NCBI GenBank assembly: GCA_014529385.2
Contig: CM043945.1
Coordinates: 3,012,312-3,076,311 of the forward strand
Length of the DNA: 64,000 bases
DNA from: Adiantum capillus-veneris
Taxonomy: Eukaryota > Streptophyta > Polypodiopsida > Polypodiales > Pteridaceae
Direction: 5' to 3'
Part shown: positions 12,414 to 25,075 of the stretch, one piece after another
How the letters are laid out: each line of letters opens with the position of its first letter
Position numbering within the stretch: the stretch's first letter is position 1
The notes under the pieces: model-generated
The model's input: only the letters and a program-made list of their open reading frames with translations
Database searches by the model: none
Told to the model about the DNA's origin: nothing
Position numbers and translations under genes: made by a program

Positions 12414-12610
12414 CCGCCCTTGACCCCGCCCGGGGCGCTGCCCCAGGACCCCGCCCAGAACAATATCCCAAAATCAACCTCCCAAGCCCCGCCATCGAGA
12501 GCGCTATATTCCACATCCCCATCAAGAGCGCTACCCCCAAACCTCACGTGGAAGCGCTGCCTTGTCACCCCATTGTGGCATTGCCCTAAGACCCCGCATC
12601 TGGAGTGCTA
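12414..12610. repeat. GC-rich block with repeated GCGCT boxes
   Basis: A sharp GC-rich island in AT-rich sequence. It holds CGGGGCGCTGCCCCAGGACC, then GAGCGCTA twice, AAGCGCTG and a CTAAGACCCCGC end. Similar 'gcgctgccccagaccccg' blocks are scattered in plant repeats in my experience, so this is probably a fragment of a dispersed repeat. A role as a bidirectional promoter CpG island is a weaker alternative. Confidence 0.45.
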
Positions 12611-12759
12611 AATGGGAACATTCTTCATTAGTGAAATTTTGAACATAAATTATATTAGCATATACTTAAATATAATACAAATATTAACATATTAGCTATA
12701 CTACTAATTTACTATAGCAGTTCTAGATTATGTCCCATACTATATTTAAGGTGCCAAAG
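12611..12759. other. AT-rich linker
   Basis: About 150 bp of AT-rich sequence between the GC-rich block and the second repeat array. No motif recognised. Confidence 0.4.
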
Positions 12760-14720
12760 GTTTGGCCTTATGGTCCTAGATTTAGCCAAGTGGTCAACAC
12801 ATATAGGACCAAGTGCACACTGTGCCACAAAACTTGGCCACCACTTCACTTGCCAAAGTTTAGGCCACATGGTCAATCCTAAGTTTCCAATGTTCTTATT
12901 ATGTCACCTTTTGCCTCGTGGAAAACCTAGGCTTGTTTTCACATACTCAGGCACTTCAAGCCACAATAAATTGTCATTACTCTTCGGCAACCCTTTTGTT
13001 CAAGTCTTTGAAAAAACATTGTTTAAGGCCACCCTAAACCATTTTCATTTAGGGGTGTCTAAAACTAGCTTTTTGGCAATTCGAGAAGAAAATGGTCAAA
13101 GTTTTATACTTAGTTTTAACCACTTGACCAATTCAAATATTGGAAAGCAAGGTCTTGTAATACTTTTCTTTGGACATCACACATTAAAACTAGGTCCCTC
13201 ACTTGTCCAAGCTATGCTCTAATACAATAAAGGGCTTTTGGTTTCAAGATGCACCACTTTCCCAACCTTGATTCCATTAAAGAAGCTAGCTCTACTTAGA
13301 CATTTAATAGCAAGGTCCTGCAGCAGTTCAGATTGAACATTTTCCATGGCAGCTAGGTCCACCACTTATCTAAGCTATGCTCTAATAGAGTAAGGGGGTT
13401 TTGGTTTCAAGATCCACCACTTGTCCAAACTTGATTTGGGAAGCAAGGTCCTATAATAGTTTGCTTTGGACATTCACCATTACAACTAAGTCCACCACTT
13501 CTCCAAGCTATGTTCTAATACACTAAGGAGGTTTTGGTTTCAAGGAGAACCACTTGTACGACTTTGTTTTTGGAAGTAAGGTCTTTACATAGTTCACCTT
13601 GGACCTTGGACATTGGATACTACAACTAAGCCCACCACTTGTCCAAGATATCCTCTATATATATCCAAAGGGTTTGGGTTTCAAGATTCACCACTTTTCC
13701 AAACTTTCTTCCATTAAAGAAAGGAGGGGCATTATAACTAGGTCCACCACTTGTCCAAGCTATGCTCTGATATAGAAAGGGGATTTTGGTTTCAAGGTCC
13801 ACCACGTGTTCAACCTTGCAAGACTCAAGGGATACTTGGACATTGGAAAGCATAGTCCTATAGTAGTTGATAGGTGGCAATGGGTATTACAACTAGGTCC
13901 AACCTATGCTCTCATATAGCAAAGAGGCTTTGCTTTCAAGTTCCACCACTTGTCCAACCTTGCTTCCATTAAAGAAATGAGGGGCTACGTAAACATTGGC
14001 AAGCAAGGTAGCAAGGTCCTAAGGTGTTTCACCTTGGATATTGGGCATTATAACTAGGTCCACCACTTGTCCAAGCTATGCTCTGATAAAGAAAGGGATT
14101 TTCGTTTCAAGGTCCACCATGTGTTCAACCTTTCTAATATAGAAAGGGGATTTTCGTTTCAAGGTCCACCACGTGTTCAACCTTGAAAGACTCAAGGGAT
14201 ACTTGGACATTGGAAAGCATAGTCCTATAGTAGTTGATAGGTGGCAGTGGGTATTAAAACTAGGTCCAACCTATGCTCTAATATAGCAAAGAGGCTTTGG
14301 TTTCAAGGTCCACCACTTGTCCAACCTTACTTCCATTAAAGAAATGAGGGGCTACGTAAACATTGGCAAGCAAGGTAGCAAAGTCCTAAGGTATTTCACC
14401 TTGGATATTGGGCATTATAACTAGGTCCACCACTTGTCCAAGCTATGCTCTGATATAGAAAGGGGATTTTTGTTTCAAGGTCCACCACGTGTTCAACCTT
14501 GAAAGACTCAAGGGATACTTGGACATTGGAAAGCATAGTCCTATAGTAGTTGATAGGTGGCAGTGGGTATTACAACTAGGTCCACCACTTGTCCAACCTA
14601 TGCTCTCATATAGCAAAGAGGCTTTGGTTTCAAGGTCCACCACTTGTCCAACCTTGCTTCCATTAATATAGCAAGGAGGATTTGGTCTCAAGGTTCACCA
14701 CTTGTCCAACCTATGCAAAC
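12760..14720. repeat. Second, diverged array with the same core motif
   Basis: GGTCCACCACTTGTCCAA and variants (ACCACGTGTTCAACCTT, TTCACCACTTTTCC) recur throughout. They are embedded in longer units not shared with the left array: CTATGCTCTGATATAGAAAG, AGTCCTATAGTAGTTGATAG and TTGGACATTGGAAAGCATAG. Longer units repeat at about 13,740, 14,055 and 14,420, so the period is about 310-370 bp. Most copies have the left array's orientation. Copies are more diverged than at 5.8-9.7 kb. The array ends about 85 bp before the DUF7869-like gene. Confidence 0.85.
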
Positions 14721-14789
14721 CTTTTTCATGTTGTAGCATGATTTTTTGTTTGAAGAGTATTTTTCTATAACTATGGATTTAACAATGTA

Positions 14790-14806
14790 ATCTTTTTACT
14801 TACAGG
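14790..14806 (+). promoter_or_regulatory. Splice-acceptor-like site at the right edge of the array
   Basis: CTTTTTACTTACAG ends at 14,805, one base before the ATG at 14,807 of the DUF7869-like gene. It mirrors the acceptor at 1,693 on the other strand. It suggests a 5' intron running into the array, with the upstream exon unseen. The ATG could still be the true start, downstream of a 5'-UTR intron. Confidence 0.5.
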
Positions 14807-17800
14807 ATGGACTTCGAATCTGGGGAGAAAGTACATATGATACTTGACAATGAAATCGTTGGTATTGGTTGTGTGTGTAGAACAGATCCAGATTCCACTT
14901 GTGGTGGTACAAAGATAGGGCTGGGAAATGTCTCCATACTAGTGGAGGAATGCTTGAAGGATGTGGTCCTACCTTTTCCTACAATGGATACTTCATCTCT
15001 CCAAGGCTCATTATGGAGTGGTGTTCGATGGTCAAAGCTTCTTTTGCAATCTTTTGTATTAAATGGGAACTTAATTGATCCACACGAAAGCTACAATGGT
15101 GATGAAGAACATGATCATTCTGATCCTCTAGTTACAGATGCAATACCTATGACAAGCCCAGAATTTGAAGCAATGATTCGAGAGTCTTGGAGAAATCAGA
15201 GGGTCCTTTTAAAAGATGACACAATGATGCAAACCATGAATGAAGGGACCATCTTATATGTATTTCCACATGATTATGTCAACTTTCAGGAACTTGGTCC
15301 TGATTGTGTGGGTGTGGGTATTGAAAGAGAAAATGCAAGCATTGATGATGTGGTTGAAGTGGGTAGCATCACTTTGCTAAAGTGGCCCATCAAGCAGACA
15401 ACAATGTTGAATGGGAGCCCATTACAACGCTTTGTTCCTGTTGATGGCATGCATGCTACATATGAGGATGTATCCAACGATGGCAATGTTGGAAAAAAAC
15501 TTGATGGGAGTAATGTTGTCCAGTTGTCAAGGAAGAGACGATACACTTTCATGAACAGGACTCAAAAATCAAAAGCAGCACCAGCTTCGACTTTTTACCT
15601 TTCAAACAAATCAATTCAAAGGGTATCATGCATTGATTGTTGTGCACAAAAATGCTGCCAATTTGCAGATCGTGATATGGTGACAAGGTTACGACAACAA
15701 TTTTGGGGAGAGTCTCAAAAATCACGCACTAATTATGTTTATGATGTTCTTTCTATATGTTATCAGAAAGATGAGAAGTCACGATACCAATTCAGGCTAA
15801 ATGGTTCTATTGTTTGTTGTAGAGCATGGTATGAGCTACATGGAATACCAAAGACATCATTTTATCGATACAAGGAGAACTTTGAAAATGGTGTGCGCCA
15901 ATATGTACATGGGAACACATGTACATTGAGAAGGGGACTTCAACATACTAGTTTAGCAAGAGCACTACTAAATGAGTTTGTGGAAAACAACTCTGAGAAG
16001 ATGCCACATAGAAGTAGAACACTGCTAGATGGCTCAAGAGAGACTCAATTGGTGATTCCATCAACATACAAACAAGTGGATATTTTATGTGAAATCAACA
16101 CGACACTTGACCAAATAGGCTATGAGAAGAAGCTATCCCAATCTTCTTTTGGTAGAATTTGGAACAAAGAGTACCCACATGTCACTTTAACAAAGACGAG
16201 TGAGTTCTCTAAGTGCAATATTTGTAGCTCAATCAAGGCAAGGTTAGAAGCTAAACCTTCTCTTGAAGAGAGAGCTCTTCTCTTGAGGGAGAGAGAAGTT
16301 CACATGGCACAACAAAAGAGTTGCAGAAGCCTATATTATGCATGGCGCACGTATTCAGAAACTCAACCACAAAAATATGTATGCATAATCCATGATAAGA
16401 TGGATCAAAAGAAGACTGCCATTCCTAGATTACGCATTGTTCCCAAGGGTGTGGATTCAGGATATAATCTGCAGGTGGCATTGATTGGCATGATCACTCA
16501 TGGACATGGAGAAGGTCATTACGGACACTTTGTCTTGAATGGTTTGTGGCCAGCTGATCCAAATCTTACAATTGGCTCAATTGCTAATTGTTTACATAAC
16601 CTCGAGAGGATAGATAAGCATCCTCTTGGTGATCTAGTAACAAATGGACTTCCAAGGAGCAATATTTCACTACTACATGCTTTGAACTCTCAAGGGATGC
16701 TTTGGACTACCATAACTTGAGTGATGGAAAAGAGCCCATTGTGCAGTCGTCAGAAATTGCAGAAGAGGAATTGGGGTCAACATTTCGCAGATTGCCAGAG
16801 AACTTGTTGCTACAATTGGATAATTGTGCAGGGGAAAACAAAATTCGATACTTATTTGCCTATTTGTCAATGCTTGTTGCAAGGGGTGTTTTCAAAACCA
16901 TCCAGCTGGGATTTTTAATGGTTGGGCATACACATGAGGACATAGACGCCATGTTTAGTAGGTTTTCAGAGAAGTTGAGAGTTACACAAACCTATACTTT
17001 GCCACATTTGATGGATACATTACGAAACAGCTCATCTTCATCTCCAGCTCCATTTTTTCTCACAAAGATCCCCGATTTCAAGCAATATTGTGATGGCTAT
17101 CTTTGTGATGGACAAGACATACTTGTTGGACATTCCAAACCGCTTCAGTTCAGGTTCTTTATGCAGGATGAGACACCAATGATGCAATATAAGGCACATG
17201 TAGGTGTATCAAGTTGGAGTGGAAGTATTCGCCTTTGGAAAACAGACACAGAAGGCAAGCCAATGTTACCACATGGAGATCCACCTCTAGTACAAATGGC
17301 GGAGTATGTCAAGGCCCACGAAGAAGTCATTTTGGGGCTAAAGAACTATATAAAATTTTGGAAAAATTTAGGGAATGGTTCAAGTATTCCGCGATATTAT
17401 AGACCCGTGATAGATTATTGGAGTAAGGTAATTGAAGAGATTGGAAAAGCAATCATATCAGAGGGAGTCTTGTATGAAATGTTTTGGCCCACCTACAAAG
17501 CACTACAATGAATTTGCAACAAGGAGCAGAAAGATTCCTAGGCCTTGAAGAGTTGAACGATCATTTTTGTGGGCCTCAACGAGATAGGCCAAGGGAAGAG
17601 TTTGACCCTATGTCTGATGTGCACCAAGGTGACTTTCTTATGCTTGTTCCGAGTGACACAGAAATCTATCCAGTGTGGCTTGCAATGGCTTTATCTGACA
17701 TTGATAATGAGCCTACATCACCAAACTACAGAAAACTCTTGATTCAATATTGGGCACCTTGCGCGAGAAAAAGTGGGATGACAGATACTCAAGCTTACAG

Positions 17801-18017
17801 TAATTGTTGGAAGGGTTATTGGGCTGTCAACTATAAGGACCCACAAGTGTGGGAAACTATAGATGCAATTGTTTGGTCCTGGAGACCCAACAAAGAAGGA
17901 CCATTTTCTAGAATAAAGATTTCAGAAAGACATGCTCTAAAAGCCAAAGAAGGCCTCACTCGTGCACATCAGCCACACTTGGATCAATGTTCAGATATGG
18001 TATCAAATGTGGAGTAG
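14807..18017 (+). pseudogene. DUF7869-like gene, candidate DDE-type transposase, two frameshifts
   Basis: About 1,070 codons in three frames: 14,807-16,720, 16,702-17,511 and 17,484-18,017. The protein runs on smoothly when frames change near 16,690-16,702 and 17,500. No plausible intron fits the second break, so I read these as 1-nt indels. Domains in order: an N-terminal part (VGIGCVCRTDPDSTCGG) similar to domains in plant transposon-linked proteins; a Cys cluster CIDCCAQKCC at residue 275; FSKCNICSS at residue 470; then the core, IIHDKMDQ (Asp at nt 16,394), LQLDNCAGENK (Asp at 16,819) and MVGHTHEDIDAMFSRFSEK (Glu at 16,936). The C-terminal part has NDHFCGPQRDRP and NCWKGYW. The core fits what I know as DUF7869, a multi-kingdom family of uncertain role. 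D-141-D-39-E spacing and Cys pairs suggest an RNase H-fold transposase, which is inference. It diverges from the ParB-like gene across the array. Confidence 0.7.
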
Positions 18018-19069
18018 AATTATGTGGAGCTTCTATTGTGACTATACTAGTCAATTTGTAAACAAAATCTTTTTTGTATCTTCCTTTGTTTTATGTAATT
18101 TATAGTTATTATTCAAATCCATGTGTTGTACATCCTCTTGACTTTTGGTGTTTATCAACACCACAATCCTATGAGATTTTCACTTTATTTACTAGCCACA
18201 CACCTCAATTTTTCCCACTTTAAGTGGAAAATTCCCAAATTACATGAATTCGGTCGATTTGGAGATTCCCATAATGTGAGATTTTTACCAAAATACCTAA
18301 TATGGTCTTACCTCTTTTAACCCATTTTTTCCCTCTTACTTGCCCTGCATGCCATACATCATCTGGTGATGGAATCACCGCATTGCAAAGCGGTGCCGAG
18401 TCCCCCCTTTACCGATTTTTTGGTTGTTCAAACCCCACTACATTCCGACTCCCCGGAGTTCGCTATCCAAGGTCACAAAAAACCACAAAAAACATCTGCA
18501 ACCTTTTTGCCGTCCAATGATCCCAACTTCCTTTTGCTGTATCTGACCAACCGAATTTCCGATTGACGTGCAGTCAATTTGTGCTAACTCCACATGAATC
18601 ACCCTTCCACCGAGAATTTTGACGAGGCCAAAAAACTGCTAGGTGGCACGTCCCCCAATGTGGCCAAGTGGGCTCAGACCCAGCCCCTGGAAAATCTTCT
18701 AATGACCATATCTTGGTATCTGGAGCTTCGATTCGCATTCTAAGAAGACAGGCACGCCCCATAATTTGAGCACTACACACATATGCACTGACATCAGCCT
18801 GGGCCACCTGTCCCCATCTGCCCTGTCCAGCGAGGCTCTGCAATGCACCCCACTTCAAACGGCCATATCTCTCTAATCCGGGCTCCGTTTGACGAGTCGT
18901 CTAGACCTGCTCGGAAAGCACATCGAGCACCACATTCCGGCACACAAAACTATCATTTCGGGCATATGAGACCATTCTCCAATTTAGCGCCTGACAGCAC
19001 ACCCAGGGCCTAAAACGCCGCATCAAGCATACACTTTCACCTGCCCTTGGCTGCAGCCACACTTCACAG
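18018..19069. other. 3' flank of the DUF7869-like gene and noncoding DNA
   Basis: AT-rich sequence to about 18,300 that probably includes the 3' untranslated end (several TTTTGTA/TATTA words, no clear AATAAA). It is followed by GC-richer noncoding sequence. Two related blocks, CCATATCTTGGTATCTGGAG (18,707) and CCATATCTCTCTAATCCGGG (18,864), look like an old internal duplication. If the 1-18 kb block is a transposon, its right end should lie here. I see no obvious inverted terminal repeat, but its partner would be outside the window. Confidence 0.4.
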
Positions 19070-19819
19070 CTACACTATCGCTTGGGCCCACATCCGCTCG
19101 ACCACATAGCCCCGCTTGTGCCCATTTCTATCGTCAACAGTATTTGGCTGTACCACCGTCAGTTTCTTTAGAAGATGAATAATTTGAGGAAGATGGAGAA
19201 GAAGGTGACCCCTTTCTCGCCTTGTTCTTGCATTGTTCTTCTTTGTCAGCACCATCACTTTCATAAGAGGAAGAGAATTAAGAAGATGGAGAAGAGGGTG
19301 TCCTCTTTCTCGCCTTTTTCTTCTCTTGCTTTTTGTCATCCCTCTTTGAATAATGGTGTGGAGAAGTGTGCAATGGTCTTCTCCATTTTGGAGGTGATGG
19401 AGAGCGTTTAGCCCGCTGTCCTCATGGAGCCATCTCCGCCGAGGTGGCGGGAGACTCACTTCTTTCTCGTTCCTTCCGTGGAGGATCTTGAGTCTTTGGG
19501 AAGGAGATGCATCATCAAGAAGTAAATTCTTGAGGCCTTTATATGGATCCTCTTCTTCTTCCCGAATCAAAGAGAGGCCTCTTTTGGAAGTCTCACAAGG
19601 AGGCTTCCTAGGTGTTCTCTCATCATGGTGGGGAGCTTGGAGAATCCCATGAGCACAGAGTTTCCATTGCACTTCACTTTGGAGGGATGGATTGCCCATG
19701 GCTTGTTGAAGCCTAGAAACAAGATAGTTCACTAGCATTGGGGCATCATTAGTAGCCTGCTCATTAGCAAAATCAAAGTTTTTAGCATTAATTTCACTCT
19801 CTTTACTATTGTCAGCCAT
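19070..19819 (-). pseudogene. Gypsy gag, 5' part, minus strand
   Basis: Reading starts at an ATG at 19,819 (MADNSKESEIN), about 405 bp downstream of the primer site, as expected for gag. It gives 249 codons. The first ~130 residues look like a capsid-upstream region (YLVSRLQQAMGNPSLQSEV). The second half is Arg/Lys-rich because of a partial internal duplication (about 90 bp apart, near 19,189 and 19,281) and a frame change. The DNA around 19,160-19,260 matches, after reverse complementing, the start of the plus-strand chromovirus gag at 48.3/52.9 kb (both encode a SPSSPSSS-type stretch in the correct frame). Capsid, protease and polymerase are missing, so this is a remnant. Confidence 0.55.
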
Positions 19820-20223
19820 TCTAACAACTTTTAGATGTAAACTTTTTAGGTGTACTTTGGCACTTCAAGCCCTAGTTGCTACTCCTCTTTACCCCTTCAG
19901 AAAAAGCACTCAAGCTACTGTACCCGTGGCTCGAATACCATTAATTGCAAGGAATAGAAGAGAGGGTCGATCAACACCAAAACAACACCGGCTCCTGTCA
20001 AGCTTCTAATAGCTCAATAGTGGTTAAGCCGTAGGCAAGCCCCGTAGGACTCCACTATTAAGACCATAGCTCTGGACGGTGATGCCCCGTTAACTGCACG
20101 AAGGCAGGCGCACTGCAAGGCTGGAAAATCCCTATTCTACTTACTCACATGCAATAAATAATACCAACCATTTATAGCTAGCTTGAGGACCTCCCTTCTT
20201 AAGCAAGAAGAGAGAAACCTTGT
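19820..20223 (-). other. Untranslated leader of the minus-strand chromovirus
   Basis: Between the primer site and the gag ATG on the minus strand. It has no long frame. GC-rich stretches around 20,030-20,110 could fold, but I did not model them. Confidence 0.5.
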
Positions 20224-20235
20224 GCTCTGATACCA
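20224..20235 (-). other. Primer-binding site (Met-tRNA type)
   Basis: The minus strand reads TGGTATCAGAGC, the standard plant initiator-tRNA-Met complement. It follows the LTR end TGTTACA after one base. It fixes the LTR boundary and the leftward orientation of the element. Confidence 0.85.
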
Positions 20236-20236
20236 A

Positions 20237-21898
<1,662 letters not shown>

Positions 21899-24800
21899 AC
21901 TTTCTACTAGTGAAATGGTATATCCTTGATATATGTTCCTTTAAGCACTTTGCCTCCTTGTGTTGGTGACTTTGATATGGAGTTTTCACCCCTTACTGCT
22001 TGCCAAAAGACTTCCTAAATTGCTGAATCTGACTCTCTCAAATTCTTCTACCTTCCAAGCATTTTGTTAGTAAATGTTAGTTTCTCTTGATGTTTTGGAA
22101 GTTTAAGCTAATGCATGTAATGATTGACCATATACAAGCCTTGAGTGACACATAAAGATCATACGAGTAAGATTTGGTAAGCAATGGTGGTCCAAGCACC
22201 TTTGTACAACATGAAAAATTGTGTGAGTAGCTTGAGGTCACAAAGATTCTTTGTCACACACACAGACACACACATTTTTAAACATGCAAATCCTTCAAAA
22301 TTTTCCCCACACTACACACTTACATATCTTCTGGTGCTAAAGATTTTCTCAACTACTTGGCAATATACCTTTTTAGATTTTTTTGCCTTATCTCAAGGTT
22401 AAGACCATTCCTTTTGTCTATCTCTCTTTATCGTTTTCTGTGCTCATGCCCTGGAGCTAGCTTGTTATCTACTCATTCGTGAGGTACAATGCCTACTAAC
22501 CCACCTTGATTTTCCATCTGAGCTCCTTGGATGATCGAGTGCATATTGGGATACTCCACATGTGTTCTCACAATCTCTGGCTATTGCATGACTAAAGGTT
22601 TTTTTATAAAAGTTGTCTTTGAAAGTCAAGGTCCAAAACATAATCAAAGGGTCACATCTTTGATGGATAGCCAATTCTAAGTGGGTGTAGCAGTGTCCCA
22701 TGTGATTACATGTATAGTAGATGGGAACATATGTTCTCCATACATGCACCTAACTTGCAGTGGGTGTATCATTGAACTTGGAGCACATGAGTAAAGTATA
22801 GAGCAGTGGATAGATAATGAATAAACCCAGGATTTGATAAAATTAGGAAACTAAGAATGAGGTGTTTGGATCCCTATGGATTTTTGCTCACATACTTTGT
22901 AGGTCATTTTTTTGCCAGTTCGGCCCATTTTCTGCTCATCCTTTCTTTGCCAGCCATTTTCGTTGGTACATGCACCCCTTTGGAACACATCTGCGCTTGG
23001 TGGCCCATCTAGACTGCCCCAGTACCCACTGGTCCTAATTTCACACACACGCTACCAATAGTTGATTATTCCCCTTGATATTGCAATCGGATCTTCTCTG
23101 CAGACTATGGTGAAGGTCAACCATACTCGGTAGCCCATCTGGTTTGGTTTCTTCTTGCTATCTCAATTCATCGTGGATGATATGGTATGAAATACACACA
23201 CACACACACACATTGTCAATTGCTTTTAGAACACACTTACACATTGTTGATTATTAGTAAAGAGAATTCAATCTATGGTGATTGTTTGTATCTCTTGACG
23301 TGAACATGCACCTCTTGACTCTAACAAAGCGACATACAAAGTGGGCATGCAATTGGAGAAGTCTCGTTGGCTCAGTAAATAAAGCAGGAATGCATTTGGA
23401 AGCAGATGGAAGCACACATTGAACCTGATCTCATCAAAACTTGGTTTTGAAGATATCTACTATGACTGGATTTGATTTTCAAAACAGAAAATTCACCAGG
23501 TAGGTGCTCTTGTACCTACTTAGAACAGCTTGTGTTGGTCCTTCTATGTTCAAAATTATATGTTCGATTGGTGTTTATTTGGTAAATCTATATATGCATT
23601 GCTGAATATTGGAATGAATAATGGTGATGAAGAACATGATCTTAATTCATAACATTTGCAGTTGCATATAGGGTATCATCTGGTTGGGAAGCCTTAAACC
23701 TCCCGCTGAGGGTCTCGTGAGAGATGGAATATATTGGTTTTTTAAAAAAATGACCAAAATCATGGCAAAATGCTGCTCGATTTTTATGTTCTTCACTTTA
23801 ATTGGTAATCGTTCAACATTATGGTGAGATTAGCTAGCTTGGCTTAAGATCTAGTTGTGTGATATAATGAGGATTGGAGGAAAATAATGCTTGAAAGAAT
23901 GCTTTTTACACCCACTTAGAATTGGTCTCCTTTGGTTAAGATGTTTTCTATATTTATGTATGACTTGACATGGGGATGTGTTATTTTGAGTACTTTTCAT
24001 GAAAATCAGAAGATAACCTTATTTTCTAAGGTGGAGCACAAGTTGGTTGGTTGTATATCTATACACTAAGATTATCATATTTTCAAAAGTCGATAGAATA
24101 AGGCTTGGCCTAATAATTGAAACAACTAGAAATTACACACTTAAATGTTTTTGTTAAAGCCATTTACGACTTTTGTGGTCGTCGGAGTCATAGTTTATGT
24201 ATACTTGACAATGGCGGCTCTTGGTATAAATAGAATACTACCCAAATTTGGTTTCATGTTTACAGTTGGAATGCACATAAGGATTGCCACTCTATGATAC
24301 TACATGTTTGTGTTTTCTTGGGATCGGTTCTCATTGCATAACATATTGACATATAAGGAATTGGGATATGTTTTTTGGAATCCTTTTTGAGGTACAAACA
24401 AGATGCTACCAAATTTTTATAAAGATGGTTATATATGCTAGTAACATGTGATGTACTGCTAGGTTTTGACACATGACATACATGGTTTTTTTGTGAATGA
24501 ATCCGTAAACCTCTTGTGAGGGTGTCTCGTTGAGAGATGGCATAAATTGAGTATTTGAAATACTAATTGAATTACAAGGTAGATGCTGCCCGATTTTTGT
24601 CAGGAGGTCTACAATGATCTTTGAACCAAAAATACCAAAAATACATAGGTATTTGCATCATATATACTAGTAGTCACTAGCATCATTTCTTTGGGGAAAC
24701 TCAGTGAATATTGGGACACACATGATTCGACAATCAGAGGTTATCTTACTTAAAAGCCCGGCTTAATGATCAATCCTAAGGGTAGGATATAAACTAGGTC

Positions 24801-25075
24801 TACATGTGTGACATGGATGACAACTGGATCCAATGTTGACATTTGCAACACGCACAAACATAGCCAGTTCTAAACTGAATTTTTTCTGTGGATGCAGGTA
24901 ACAACTGGATCCTTCTCCTTGTAGGTGTAGTGGAGGCTCATCCCAAAGGACGGACACATATAAAAGATCCAATTTTGTAATGATCAAAGACCAAAATTTG
25001 AATCTAGATGAATATATTGGCTAGTAGATGCAGTTTGGTATATTGACAAATGTGGGACAAGATTTTATGTACAGA
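21899..25075. other. Noncoding stretch with a diverged ~820-bp-spaced duplication
   Basis: No gene supported. A ~110-bp block with AAACCTCCCGCTGAGGGTCT (23,696) recurs in altered form at 24,508 (AAACCTCTTGTGAGGGTGTC), each followed by GAGAGATGG and later GCTGC(T/C)CGATTTTTNT. This suggests an old duplicated or dispersed repeat. A (CA) tract lies at 23,193-23,211. The last ~300 bp (24,760-25,075) is probably the 3' region of the gypsy element next to it. Confidence 0.5.

Noticed and set aside
16700-16706. Programmed -1 frameshift site in the DUF7869-like gene
   Set aside because: The local sequence has no X-XXY-YYZ heptamer in the required phase; an indel is simpler.
18574-18858. 94-codon minus-strand frame
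   Set aside because: No family signal; arises in GC-richer noncoding sequence.
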